Of a stretch of 64,000 nucleotides of DNA, positions 18,622 through 27,670 are shown piece by piece. Source of the DNA: Flavobacteriales bacterium. Its GTDB lineage: Bacteria; Bacteroidota; Bacteroidia; Flavobacteriales_F; PHOS-HE28. Made by a program: the position numbers and the translations under genes. Below the pieces are notes generated by a model, which saw only the letters and a program-made list of their open reading frames with translations, was not told the origin of the DNA and ran no database searches. The stretch lies in the NCBI GenBank assembly GCA_019638085.1, contig JAHBUL010000001.1, positions 315,630-379,629 of the forward strand. The letters are read 5' to 3'. How positions within the stretch are numbered: the stretch's first letter is position 1; the number at the start of each line of letters is the position of its first letter.

Positions 18622-19629
18622 TCAGCCGGCCCAGCGCGCCCAGCAAGCCATGAGCAACAAGCTCCAGATGGCCGCATCGGCCCACGCCTTCCGTTTGGTC
18701 TGCAGTAAAGGATAGGCCAGCAGCAGAGCGCCCGGAACCGCCAATAACACCGGCGGGATCCGCCGGTCCAGCCACCAAGCGAACAGCGCCAACAGTCCCA
18801 TGGCAAAGGCAAAAGCCAGAAAAGAGGCGCGGATGTTCTTCTCTCGCATCACGCTATGGCCATACACGGCGGCAAAGGAGATCAGGACGCTCAAGGCCAG
18901 CACTATCAGCACGGCGATCAAGATCACGTTATACATCCAGTGTTCCGGTACCGGTGAAGGAGTCCCTGCCGGGAAATGCATGGAGGCCACCGGGTGCCAT
19001 AGCTCTGGCGCAACAAAATGCACCACCCCCCAACCCAAAAAGAGCATTGCGGCCATGCCTAATAGGGGAAGCAGGTATTCGCGGAATTTGAACGGCCGGG
19101 TAACCGCCAAGGTGGCCCAGATCACCACGGTGAGGAAGGTGTATGGAAGGTAGAAGAGCCCTGCGAGGCCCAGCAGCAGGCCAGCATCGAACAGGGCCGA
19201 CCGGTTATGCTGTCGACCCATGGATGTCCACGCCCGGGAAAGTGCCCACAACACCGCCCACATCCCCAACAAGGCCGGGTCCGCTAACAGACCAAATGGC
19301 AGCAGTGCCAATAGCAAGGGAAGGAGCACCACCGGCAGGTGATTCCGTCGTTCATACAACTCTGAATCATTGGCCATTTGGTTCAGGCTGTATGCCATGC
19401 CCACCAGTACTACGATACTCAAGCCCACGGCCAGCCATGGTGAGAGTTCCATGAACCAGCGTACCGGTGCATGGAACGGCATGCCGGTGACCATCTGATT
19501 GGTGGATCCGGGGTTGGCGAAAGGTGAGGCGCCATCTCCGGTTCCGGCACCCGGCCATAGGACAAGCACCAACAGGGGGAGCGGAAGGAATGCGGTAGGG
19601 CGGTCTTGTCGGAAGAACCCGGTCAGCAT
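18622..19629 (-). CDS. DUF6427-like polytopic membrane protein
   Basis: A 335-residue membrane protein with about ten hydrophobic segments spread along its length. The start MLTGFFRQDRPTAFLPLPLL, from ATG 19629, resembles the Bacteroidota DUF6427 family, whose members sit beside purine genes and a small DUF6341 partner, exactly the context here. An upstream in-frame ATG at 19656 is possible but less typical. Function unknown; linked to envelope or transport only by topology. Confidence 0.7.
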   Translation of the reverse strand: MLTGFFRQDRPTAFLPLPLLVLVLWPGAGTGDGASPFANPGSTNQMVTGMPFHAPVRWFMELSPWLAVGLSIVVLVGMAYSLNQMANDSELYERRNHLPVVLLPLLLALLPFGLLADPALLGMWAVLWALSRAWTSMGRQHNRSALFDAGLLLGLAGLFYLPYTFLTVVIWATLAVTRPFKFREYLLPLLGMAAMLFLGWGVVHFVAPELWHPVASMHFPAGTPSPVPEHWMYNVILIAVLIVLALSVLISFAAVYGHSVMREKNIRASFLAFAFAMGLLALFAWWLDRRIPPVLLAVPGALLLAYPLLQTKRKAWADAAIWSLLLMACWARWAG

Positions 19630-19701
19630 GCTCGAAAAGGATGAGCAAGGGGGCATGCCGCCCCGCTGCTATATTTGCCGCTCCACAAAGCGTGACATCC
19701 C

Positions 19702-19881
19702 ATGACTGACATCTTTTTCGCTATCGGCCATTTCTTCGAGTGGATCCTGGAGATCCTGGTTATTGCGAAATGGACCATTCCTGCTGTGATCACGGTGATC
19801 CTCGTTTTCGGAATGGCGTTCTGGCTGTGGACACAAACGGTCCTTACGCGCAAGGCAAAGGAGCGGGACGAGTTCATTTGA
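19702..19881 (+). CDS. Small membrane protein, DUF6341-like
   Basis: A 59-residue protein from ATG 19702 to TGA 19881 with one strong hydrophobic helix (about 26-43) preceded by an aromatic amphipathic N-terminus (FFAIGHFFEWILE) and ending in a charged tail. Size, aromatic start and position next to the DUF6427-like gene suggest the DUF6341 family. It diverges from the DUF6427-like gene and converges with purD, overlapping it by 8 bases. Confidence 0.65.
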   Translation: MTDIFFAIGHFFEWILEILVIAKWTIPAVITVILVFGMAFWLWTQTVLTRKAKERDEFI

Positions 19882-21205
19882 CCCCGGTTTTCACCGTAGG
19901 GCTGCTCCCTGCTTTTCCCGAAGTGGTCCGCAGAAGGTCACGGCCGATATCCATGCGTTGGCTCTTTCCCTCGAAGTTGATCAACGACGCACTGGCGTAG
20001 GCGTTGAGGATAGCATGCTCGATGTCCTTGCCAAAGGCCGTTACGCTCAGCACCCTTCCGCCGGCAGTCACGAGTTCATCGTTCTCCAAAGCGGTTCCGG
20101 ACTGGAAAACGTGTGCTGCCTTGATCATTTCCATTCCCACGATAGGCATGCCGGTCCTGTATTTCCCCGGATAGCCTTCCGAGGCCAAGACCACCGTGGC
20201 ACACGTCCGGTCGTCCACGTCCACGTGCCGCTCGCTCAGCGTTCCTGTGGCGATGCCTTCGAAGAGATCCATCAGATCGCTGCGCAGGCGAGGTAGGATG
20301 GCTTGGGCCTCGGGATCGCCCAAGCGCACGTTGTATTCGATCACATAGGGTTCACCGTTCACGTTCATCAGGCCCATGAAGATGAAGCCTTGATAGGGGA
20401 TGCCTTCGCTGCGTAGCCCACGCACCGTGGGCACCGCGATGCGATCATGCACCTTCCCCATGAAATCCTTGTCCGCGAAGGGCACGGGTGAAACGGCGCC
20501 CATGCCGCCTGTGTTCGGTCCCGTGTCGCCATCCCCGATGCGCTTGTAATCCTTGGCCGATGGCAGCATCTTGAAGGCTTCCCCGTCGGTGATGAGGAAG
20601 GCGGAGAGTTCCACGCCCACCAAGTGTTGTTCGATGAGGACACGGTCCGCTGCGGGTCCAAGGCCGCTCCCACCCAACATGTCATTCAGGGCTTTTTCAG
20701 CAGCGGGGCGGTCGGCCGCGATCACCACGCCTTTGCCTTGGGCCAGGCCATCGGCCTTGATCACGTAAGGCCCTTCCATCCGGCCAATGTGTTGGACGGC
20801 TTCCGGAAGCTGATCCCGGCCGAAAACACGGAATTGGGCAGTGGGAATGTTATGCCGGAGCATGAACTCCTTGGCGAATTCCTTGCTGCCTTCCAGGCGA
20901 GCTGCGGAGGCGGTGGGACCGATGACGGTAACAAGGTCCTTGATCTGTGGATCTGCTGCGATCCGATCGTGCAAACCTTCCACCAAGGGGCCTTCCGGGC
21001 CGACCACCACCATGCGGATCCGCTTGTCGATGATCAGCTGGCGCAACGCCCGTGGATCCTTCAGGTCGATGTTCACGTTGCGGCCGTGGCGCACGGTACC
21101 GGGGTTTCCCGGCACCACGTACAGCTCGTCCAACATGGAGCTCTGGGCCAGCTTCCAGGCCAGCGCATGCTCCCTTCCCCCTCCACCGATCAATAGTACG
21201 TTCAT
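19874..21205 (-). CDS. purD: Phosphoribosylamine-glycine ligase PurD
   Basis: ATP-grasp enzyme for the second step of purine synthesis (phosphoribosylamine plus glycine to GAR). The 443 residues start MNVLLIGGGGREHALAWKL, and the ATP-grasp core shows GPYVIKADGLAQGKGVVIA near 131-149, NTGGMGAVSP near 225, and NVRLGDPEAQA near 286. ATG 21205 is chosen because the longer frame adds only non-conserved residues. TTCCTTTG at 21221-21228 (minus strand) may be a -7 element. Confidence 0.95.
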   Translation of the reverse strand: MNVLLIGGGGREHALAWKLAQSSMLDELYVVPGNPGTVRHGRNVNIDLKDPRALRQLIIDKRIRMVVVGPEGPLVEGLHDRIAADPQIKDLVTVIGPTASAARLEGSKEFAKEFMLRHNIPTAQFRVFGRDQLPEAVQHIGRMEGPYVIKADGLAQGKGVVIAADRPAAEKALNDMLGGSGLGPAADRVLIEQHLVGVELSAFLITDGEAFKMLPSAKDYKRIGDGDTGPNTGGMGAVSPVPFADKDFMGKVHDRIAVPTVRGLRSEGIPYQGFIFMGLMNVNGEPYVIEYNVRLGDPEAQAILPRLRSDLMDLFEGIATGTLSERHVDVDDRTCATVVLASEGYPGKYRTGMPIVGMEMIKAAHVFQSGTALENDELVTAGGRVLSVTAFGKDIEHAILNAYASASLINFEGKSQRMDIGRDLLRTTSGKAGSSPTVKTGVK

Positions 21206-21301
21206 TATGGATTGCCTTTCGCACAAAGGAAGAACCCTTCTGCTGGGAAAGGAAATGAAGTTTCCAACAATTCAAGCGGGCATGTTGGAATCGCCCGGTT
21301 G

Positions 21302-21919
21302 CTATTGGCGCTTCACGCTGCAACCGATGTTGCGTGTGGTGGTCGGCTCCGGGGTGTTACCATTCACCATGGCGGTGATGGCGTTGCGCAACCACGGCTC
21401 CTTCACCTCTTCGGCGCTCTTCACATTGTCGTCGATAGCGCCTTTGTACACCAGCTTCATATTCTTGTCGAACAGGAAAACATGCGGTGTGGTGCGTGCA
21501 CCGAAGGCATCAGCCAATGTGTGCCCCTGGTCAAGCAGGTAGCTTCCGCCATAGTTCTGCTCCTTGTAGATCCGTTGCATGTCCAGGAAGCCATCACCTT
21601 GATCACGTTGGCTGTCATTGCTGTTCACCAGTGCAACGCCGATCCGCTTTGAGGCGCAACCTCCAGCAAGGGGACCATAACGCCCTTGCCATCCTTCACT
21701 GTCCGCGCTACCAATCACGAAAGGGCAGATGTTCCCGGTAAAGATCACCAGCAGGCCATTCTCCCCGGCGATGTCCTTCAGGCTGCGTTCTCCGCCGATC
21801 ACATCCTTCATCTTCAATTCCACTGCAGGTGCAGCAGCACCAATGGCGAGGTCGGGAAGCTCGGACGGGGCGAGTGTGATAGCGGTGAAGGTGGCGAGAG
21901 CGACGAATTCCAGTAGCAT
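21302..21919 (-). CDS. Periplasmic redoxin / AhpC-TSA-like thioredoxin-fold protein
   Basis: A 205-residue protein with a hydrophobic N-terminus (about 1-17, likely signal) and a thioredoxin-like fold of the redoxin group. The usual CxxC site is reduced to a single Cys in GNICPFVIG (about 62-70), and TTPHVFLFDKN near 142-152 carries the conserved cis-Pro. A further pair of Cys residues occurs in GGCAS and the C-terminal GCSVKR. It may act as a peroxiredoxin-like protein or as a non-classical thiol protein. It appears monocistronic. Confidence 0.78.
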   Translation of the reverse strand: MLLEFVALATFTAITLAPSELPDLAIGAAAPAVELKMKDVIGGERSLKDIAGENGLLVIFTGNICPFVIGSADSEGWQGRYGPLAGGCASKRIGVALVNSNDSQRDQGDGFLDMQRIYKEQNYGGSYLLDQGHTLADAFGARTTPHVFLFDKNMKLVYKGAIDDNVKSAEEVKEPWLRNAITAMVNGNTPEPTTTRNIGCSVKRQ

Positions 21920-21987
21920 GATCCTGTTCTATTGAAGGCCTAAAGTTAACCTCGCAGGTGAAGTTCATTCGGACACCAGCGGAAGGA

Positions 21988-22638
21988 TCAGCTCACCAGG
22001 CCGGCGGACACGGCGAGTCGTACCAGACCGGCAAGGTTATGGACACCCACTTTTTTCATCAGGTTGGTCCTGTGGGTGTCCACTGTTCGGGGAGAGATGA
22101 AGAGGCGTTCCCCGATCTCCTTGTTGGAAAGTCCTTCCGCCAATGCACTGAGCACCTCGCGTTCACGCACACTGAGACCGCTCAGGCGTGCATCACTGGC
22201 GGCGGTTTCCGTACGCTTTACCAGCAATGCTTCCGTGATCTCCGAGGAAAAGTGCTTTCGCCCGGCATGCAAGCCTTGCACAGCCCTCAATAGCTCGTCA
22301 CGCCCGCAACTCTTCAACAAGTAGCCATCTGCGCCTTGGTCCATCAGGCGACGTATCACGCCGATCTCGTCGTTCATCGTTAGAATAATCACCTTGATCT
22401 CCGGCCAGCGCAGCTTGATCCGACCCATGGTCTCCGCCCCATCCATGCCCGGCATGGTGAGGTCCATGATCACCATGTCCGCAGGAACGTGTTCCAGCAG
22501 GAAAATGGCCTCTTGCCCGCTGTTGGCGGTACCCACGCATTCCACCCAAGGCACATCCTGGAGAAGTCGCTTCAGCCCATCGGTGACGATGCAATGGTCA
22601 TCACACAGTACCAACCTGACCGGCTCCTTGGGTTCCAT
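21988..22638 (-). CDS. NarL/LuxR-family response regulator
   Basis: A 216-residue two-component regulator. The receiver domain has the acidic pair Asp13/Asp14, the phosphoacceptor Asp59 in VIMDLTMPGMDG, and Lys in GYLLKS near 109. The C-terminal helix-turn-helix (about 150-210) has LSVREREVLSALAEGLSNKEIGERL and SPRTVDTHRTNLMKK, the LuxR/NarL signature. ATG 22638 removes a non-conserved extension. The kinase gene ends about 40 bases upstream, so the two form a pair. Confidence 0.93.
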   Translation of the reverse strand: MEPKEPVRLVLCDDHCIVTDGLKRLLQDVPWVECVGTANSGQEAIFLLEHVPADMVIMDLTMPGMDGAETMGRIKLRWPEIKVIILTMNDEIGVIRRLMDQGADGYLLKSCGRDELLRAVQGLHAGRKHFSSEITEALLVKRTETAASDARLSGLSVREREVLSALAEGLSNKEIGERLFISPRTVDTHRTNLMKKVGVHNLAGLVRLAVSAGLVS

Positions 22639-22678
22639 GCTTACATTTTGGATACGGTCGCAAGATGGCAATACCTTT

Positions 22679-24685
22679 TCAGTTGGCCACAACCTTCAAG
22701 GGGATCCGGATGGTGGCGCGCATGCCGGTGTGGTCCCCATCCCCGATGGTCACCTTGCCGCGCAAGGCATGCACGCGCTCCCGGATGTTGCGCAACCCGA
22801 TCCCTTCACCTCCTCGTGCACCATTGAAGCCTTTGCCATCATCCTCATAGTTGAGCACCAAGTGCCCTTGGTTCTTCAACAGTTGCACGTCAACATGCCG
22901 GGCTTGCGCATGTTTCAGGGTGTTCTGCACCAATTCCTGGGTGATCCGGAACAGGCCAACTTCGATTTCAACAGGCAATCGCTCCTCCAACCCGTAGTGA
23001 TCCAGCTCATAACTGATGGCGGAATTGCCCAGCATACGCTTCAGCATGTCGGCCATCGCTGCGTTCAGGCCCAGTTCGCCCAACGCACGCGGCATCATGC
23101 TATGGGCGATCTCGCGTACCTCCCGGCCCGTATCATGGCTGATGCTCAGGGCCTCCTTTATGGTGCCGGAGGAAATGGGCTGGTTGTTTTCCACCTTGGC
23201 AGCTAGTTCCTCCAGACGGAAATTCAGGCCAGTGAGCTGTTGCCCCACGCCGTCGTGCAATTCGCGAGCAATACGTTTTCGTTCACCCTCCGTGGCCTCC
23301 AATACCCCGCGTAATCCGGCCTCGCGTTCGGAGATGATGGCCGCATCGTGCCGGGCGCGGGCGTGCCTGCGCTGCACTTGTACCAGGAGCAGCGCGACAA
23401 GCATCACAAGTACTGAACCGCCCAGCGCGGTAACAAGCCACAATTTGCGTCGCTCACTTTTCCGCTCCAGTTCCGCGATCTCGGTGCGTTGAACCTGGAT
23501 CTGGAGTTCCTTCTTCTCCGTTTCGAACTTGGTCTCCGCCTGTGCCAAGCGCTCACTCATATCAGCGTTGAACACGGAATCCTTCAGGGCCACATACTGC
23601 TGATGGAAGAAGAAGGAGCTGTCGCCCACATTGAGTTTCGCATACAGCCGCGCGAGGTCCATTAAGGCCTGCATTTGTTCGCTTCGCGCATCCACGGAAC
23701 GGGCCATGGCCAAGCCTCGACTCAAGTATCGGCGCGCCTCCGCCATGCGTCCTTGCCGCAATCGGGTACCGCCCATGCCGATGAGCGAGGATGCCATGCC
23801 TTTTCGGTCGCCTGCTTCGGTGCGGATCGCCAGAGCTTCGTTGTAGTTGGCAGCGGCCTGTTCCAATTGATCCCGCGCCATGAAAATGCCAGCGAGATTG
23901 TTGAGTTGTACCGCCAACTCCACTCGCAGGTCCTTCTCCCTGAAGTAGGTAATGGCCGCCTGGTAGTTGTTGATCGCGGCAGCGGTATCCCCCAATTGGG
24001 TTTCCACATTGGCCATGTTGCCTAACGAAGCGGCCAAGCCCGCTTCGTCACCAATGCTTCTGCGGATGTCGGCAGCGCGTTGATGGGTGGCCAATGCCGC
24101 CGGTAGACGATTCAGGTTGAATTGGAGGATGGCAATGTTGTTGAGCAGCGTGGCCTCATGCGCTGGCGGTCCGATCCGCTCGTAGATCCGTAGTGCCTGC
24201 AAGTTTTCATCCAAGGCATCTTCCAGCATGAAACGCGCTTGATAAATGATGCCCAACTTGTTATGCACGGCGGCCATACCGGCGGAATCACCCAGCTGGG
24301 TGCGCAGGACAAGCGAACGCCGCAGCAGGCTGTCCGCAGCATTGAAATCGCTGCGGTCGATGCGCAGGATCGCCAGGTCATTGTATGCCTGTGCCTCTCC
24401 TCGGGAGTAGTGCAACTGCTTCGCCAAACGCAAGGCGGTTTCGCCGAATGACCGTGCGGAGTCGGCATTGATCCGACGGTAGGCGAAGCAGAGGTCGGAG
24501 AGCTTCAGTACCTTGGTGGTGTCGTCCGGCAGTGCCAGGGTCCGTGCCGGTGAAAGTGCATCGGCTTGTGCCAGCGCAGGGTTTCCCAAGGCCGAGAACA
24601 CGATCAACATCACCGCCGAACGGAGCGCCCGAACCAGTATTCTGGAGGAGGAAGCTTCGCGGTGCGTCGGTGGCATATGGCGCAT
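22679..24685 (-). CDS. TPR-containing sensor histidine kinase (HisKA_3 type)
   Basis: A 668-residue kinase. It has a signal peptide, about eight tetratricopeptide repeats (about 50-380), a coiled coil (about 395-425), one TM segment (about 428-450, LWLVTALGGSVLVMLVALLLV), a HisKA_3 dimerisation domain with the phospho-His in RELHDGVGQQL, and a HATPase domain (NTLKHAQA, DDGKGFN, GIGLRNIRERV). Periplasmic TPR sensors with a NarL-type regulator are a frequent Bacteroidota design; the signal is unknown. The start at 24685 is chosen because a terminator occupies the region further upstream. Confidence 0.92.
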   Translation of the reverse strand: MRHMPPTHREASSSRILVRALRSAVMLIVFSALGNPALAQADALSPARTLALPDDTTKVLKLSDLCFAYRRINADSARSFGETALRLAKQLHYSRGEAQAYNDLAILRIDRSDFNAADSLLRRSLVLRTQLGDSAGMAAVHNKLGIIYQARFMLEDALDENLQALRIYERIGPPAHEATLLNNIAILQFNLNRLPAALATHQRAADIRRSIGDEAGLAASLGNMANVETQLGDTAAAINNYQAAITYFREKDLRVELAVQLNNLAGIFMARDQLEQAAANYNEALAIRTEAGDRKGMASSLIGMGGTRLRQGRMAEARRYLSRGLAMARSVDARSEQMQALMDLARLYAKLNVGDSSFFFHQQYVALKDSVFNADMSERLAQAETKFETEKKELQIQVQRTEIAELERKSERRKLWLVTALGGSVLVMLVALLLVQVQRRHARARHDAAIISEREAGLRGVLEATEGERKRIARELHDGVGQQLTGLNFRLEELAAKVENNQPISSGTIKEALSISHDTGREVREIAHSMMPRALGELGLNAAMADMLKRMLGNSAISYELDHYGLEERLPVEIEVGLFRITQELVQNTLKHAQARHVDVQLLKNQGHLVLNYEDDGKGFNGARGGEGIGLRNIRERVHALRGKVTIGDGDHTGMRATIRIPLKVVAN

Positions 24686-24722
24686 GCCGCGAAAGTAGCC
24701 GCTGCGCTTCGTCCAAAAGCGA

Positions 24723-24758
24723 AATGGCCCGTCCGGTTCTGATACCGGGCGGGCCATT
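24723..24758 (-). terminator. Terminator after the lipoprotein gene at 24776-25531
   Basis: Fifteen-base arms (24723-24737 and 24744-24758) pair at 14 positions around a 6-base loop, followed on the minus strand by TTCGCTTTTG. It lies 17 bases past the stop of the upstream gene. Confidence 0.8.
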
Positions 24759-24775
24759 CCTGAAAGGACCTGTGG

Positions 24776-25531
24776 TTACTGGAAGGTGGCGGAGAGCGTG
24801 CGGCTGGTCTGCTTACCGAAGTAGATCTTCTTCCCGCTGATCATTTCGTTCTGGAACTTGTAAGGGGATACCTGGATCATTGTGGCTCCTGCACTTTGGG
24901 TGCCGAGTTCAGCGGCACTGAAGCTGCAGCTTATGGTGCCGGGTGCCTTGGTCTTGACGATATCACCCACCATGAACACCACCGAATCCGCGTTGTTCAC
25001 CGAACTCACGTTCAGGATATAGGCTTGGTTGCGGGGGATGGTGGTGGCGCTGGTAATGTTGCCCACGTTCGGGAAATTGAAGCTTGGTGAACGGTCGATG
25101 GCGGGCACCTCGCCGTTGCCGCTGACCACCCAATGCGTGCTGCCGCTCAGGTCGATGCCCATGGGATTGGTCTGACCGGGGATAGCGACGTATGAGTTGT
25201 TCGCGTTCTTGGTGAGTGCGGTTCCTTCCAAGGAAACGGTTCCACCATCGAGGTAGACCGAGGCGTTGCCTGCGGATGGGAATATGCCTACCGCTGTACC
25301 CATTTGTATCTCCACGGGGAAGCCGCCGGCATCATAGGAGGTGAAGGTGTTCACCGCGATGAGCACACCGTCGGCATCGGTGAATGTAGGAGTGGTGCTA
25401 ACGGGGGCACTGCTTCCTCCGCCTCCTCCGGTTGGAGCGGCAGGGGCTTCGGCCTCATCTTTTTTGCAGCCGCCCAAGCAGATGGCGGTAGCGAGCATGG
25501 CCATGGAAATTGTACGAGTGATGTTGCGCAT
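24776..25531 (-). CDS. Predicted lipoprotein, unrecognised beta-rich
   Basis: A 251-residue predicted lipoprotein: a lipobox-like LGGC lies near residue 22, followed by a Gly/Ser/Pro-rich linker (about 30-50) and a beta-rich domain without a recognised family. The mature protein contains one further Cys (SCSFSA). ATG 25531 is selected as it directly precedes the signal sequence. A terminator follows at 24723-24758. The gene sits beside the palindromic repeat tract at 25681-26030. Confidence 0.72.
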   Translation of the reverse strand: MRNITRTISMAMLATAICLGGCKKDEAEAPAAPTGGGGGSSAPVSTTPTFTDADGVLIAVNTFTSYDAGGFPVEIQMGTAVGIFPSAGNASVYLDGGTVSLEGTALTKNANNSYVAIPGQTNPMGIDLSGSTHWVVSGNGEVPAIDRSPSFNFPNVGNITSATTIPRNQAYILNVSSVNNADSVVFMVGDIVKTKAPGTISCSFSAAELGTQSAGATMIQVSPYKFQNEMISGKKIYFGKQTSRTLSATFQ

Positions 25532-25680
25532 GGTAATGGTGTTTTTTGTTTTGTTGAACTGACCGGTTGAACGAGGGTATTCCTCCGTGAAACCCCGTGA
25601 TCGCCTACGGGGATCACCGTAATTCTGCTGCACGCGTATGCCAGCCCCCTTTTGGAGAGCTGGTCACGTGGCGTACCGGT

Positions 25681-25860
25681 AATACCATTTCGCAATAGAA
25701 TATCATCCGATCTACTTGCTCTTTTTCCGCATTACTTCTCCAAGGAGGTTGCCCCGTAGCTATGGCTACGCGGCAACCTCCTTGCCCCGCAACGTTGCGG
25801 GGCGTCCTCCGAAAAAATAGCGGCCCATCTTTGGACGACCTTCTATTGCGAAGTGGTATA
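25681..25860. repeat. Palindromic element A with 20-base terminal inverted repeats
   Basis: Ends 25681-25700 and 25841-25860 are inverted copies at 18 of 20 positions (core TTCGCAATAGAA). Inside lie a hairpin at 25741-25784 with 20-base arms matching at 19 positions and a perfect 20-base palindrome at 25784-25803 (GCCCCGCAAC and its complement). No open frame is credible. It looks like a non-autonomous or REP-like element. Confidence 0.72.
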
Positions 25861-25864
25861 AGTT

Positions 25865-26030
25865 CTATAGCGCATCCCAAAACTCTTTTTGGATGCGAGC
25901 GGTTTGGATCGCGCGATCGGATGAGGCGCAACAACCGAGCAGAGCATGAGCTACGCGAGGCTTTTGCAACGAGATATGGACGCAAGAGACTCCCGGGCAG
26001 CGCGAAGGATTCTTTTGGGATGCGCTCTAA
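25865..26030. repeat. Palindromic element B with 18-base terminal inverted repeats
   Basis: Ends 25865-25882 and 26013-26030 are inverted copies at 16 of 18 positions (core GCGCATCCCAAAA). It begins 4 bases after element A and its right end covers the stop codon of the carboxylase gene. No gene is seen inside. Together A and B fill most of the 495-base gap between 25531 and 26027. Confidence 0.68.
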
Positions 26031-27574
26031 AGTGGGAGGTTGCCGTGCTTTTTGCGCGGCATGCGCTGGGCCTTGTTCCGGAGCATCCGGAGGGCTTCGA
26101 TCACTTTACGCCGTGTATCCGAAGGCTGGATCACCTCATCGATGAAACCGCGGGCCGCAGCCTCATATGGATTGGCGAAGCGCTCTTTGTACAATGCCTC
26201 TTTCTCCGCCAAGGTGGCCTCGGGATCGTCGGAGTTCTTGATGTCGTGGCGGAAGATGATCTCAGCAGCACCTTTGGCGCCCATCACAGCGATCTCCGCC
26301 GCTGGCCACGCATAGTTCATGTCGCAGCCGATGTGCTTGCTGTTCATCACATCGTAGGCGCCGCCGTATGCTTTCCGGGTGATCACCGTGATACGCGGCA
26401 CCGTGGCCTCGCTGAAGGCATACAGCAACTTGGCGCCGTGGTTGATGATGCCGCGCCACTCCTGTTCCGTACCGGGGAGGAAGCCGGGTACATCCACAAG
26501 AACAAGCAAGGGAATGTTGAACGCGTCGCAAAAGCGCACGAAGCGTGCTGCCTTGATGCTGGCATCAATGTCCAGCACGCCGGCCAGTACCGAAGGTTGG
26601 TTCGCCACGCAGCCCACGGTCTCGCCGGCCACACGTGCGAATCCGATCACCATGTTGCGTGCATATTCGGCATGTACCTCCATACTGCTGTCGGGGTCGA
26701 TCACGGCATTGAGCACCTCCCGGATATCATAGGGCTGGTTGGGGTTTTCCGGCAGGATATCGTTCAGGGCAGGGCGGGTTTCGTCGCTCGGCTCGTAGGG
26801 TAATACCGGAGGGCGTTCCTCGCAATTGTTCGGCAGGTAGCCCACCAAACGCCGCAGCTGATCGATCGCATCCAGTTCGTCCGGTGCGGTAAAGTGGGCC
26901 ACGCCGCTTTTGGAGGCATGGGTCATGGCCCCTCCCAGTTCTTCCGAGGTCACGGTTTCGTGCGTCACGGTCTTCACCACGTTGGGTCCGGTGACGAACA
27001 TGTAGCTGGTGCTCTCCACCATCAATACGAAATCCGTGAGGGCGGGGCTGTACACGGCGCCCCCGGCGCAGGGGCCGAGGATGGCGCTGATCTGAGGCAC
27101 CACTCCGCTCGCCTGCACATTGCGATGAAAGATGTCCGCGTAGCCACCGAGCGACACTACACCCTCTTGGATACGCGCACCTCCGCTGTCGTTGAGGCCG
27201 ATCACCGGTGCGCCATTCTGCATGGCAAGGTCCATGATGCGGCAGATCTTTTCCGCGTGCGCTTCCGCCAAGGAGCCGCCCAACACTGTGAAATCCTGGG
27301 AGAACACGTACACGGTACGCCCTGCCACGGTACCGAAGCCGGTGATCACACCGTCGCCCAAATAGTGTTGCTTGTCCAGGCCGAAATTGACGCTCCGATG
27401 TGTCACCAGCTGTCCGATCTCCTGGAAGGAGCCTTCATCCAGCAGCAGGTTGACGCGCTCACGGGCAGTGAGTTTCCCTTTCTTGTGCTGTGCCTCAATG
27501 CGATCCTCGCCCCCGCCCTTCAAGGCTTCTGCGGTCTTTTGGTCCAACAGTTCAAACTTGGCTTTCATGTCCAT
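26027..27574 (-). CDS. Acyl-CoA carboxylase carboxyltransferase (beta) subunit
   Basis: A 515-residue biotin-dependent carboxyltransferase, closest in layout to propionyl-CoA carboxylase beta. It has the crotonase-like double domain: [14 protein letters not shown] near 134-147, [16 protein letters not shown] near 174-189 (acyl-CoA oxyanion region), and in the second half [12 protein letters not shown] and the [14 protein letters not shown] biotin/oxyanion region. It transfers CO2 from carboxybiotin to an acyl-CoA. ATG 27574 gives the family start [10 protein letters not shown]. No biotin carboxylase gene is adjacent. Its last codons lie inside repeat element B. Confidence 0.93.
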   Translation of the reverse strand: MDMKAKFELLDQKTAEALKGGGEDRIEAQHKKGKLTARERVNLLLDEGSFQEIGQLVTHRSVNFGLDKQHYLGDGVITGFGTVAGRTVYVFSQDFTVLGGSLAEAHAEKICRIMDLAMQNGAPVIGLNDSGGARIQEGVVSLGGYADIFHRNVQASGVVPQISAILGPCAGGAVYSPALTDFVLMVESTSYMFVTGPNVVKTVTHETVTSEELGGAMTHASKSGVAHFTAPDELDAIDQLRRLVGYLPNNCEERPPVLPYEPSDETRPALNDILPENPNQPYDIREVLNAVIDPDSSMEVHAEYARNMVIGFARVAGETVGCVANQPSVLAGVLDIDASIKAARFVRFCDAFNIPLLVLVDVPGFLPGTEQEWRGIINHGAKLLYAFSEATVPRITVITRKAYGGAYDVMNSKHIGCDMNYAWPAAEIAVMGAKGAAEIIFRHDIKNSDDPEATLAEKEALYKERFANPYEAAARGFIDEVIQPSDTRRKVIEALRMLRNKAQRMPRKKHGNLPL

Positions 27575-27670
27575 GACGGCTCTTCGGCTTTTATGCGCAC
27601 TGGCAACAGGGCAGGCGCCGGCCAAATGTAGAGAGCACGGCATCGCCGCTTCCCCTACATTCGTCGGCAG

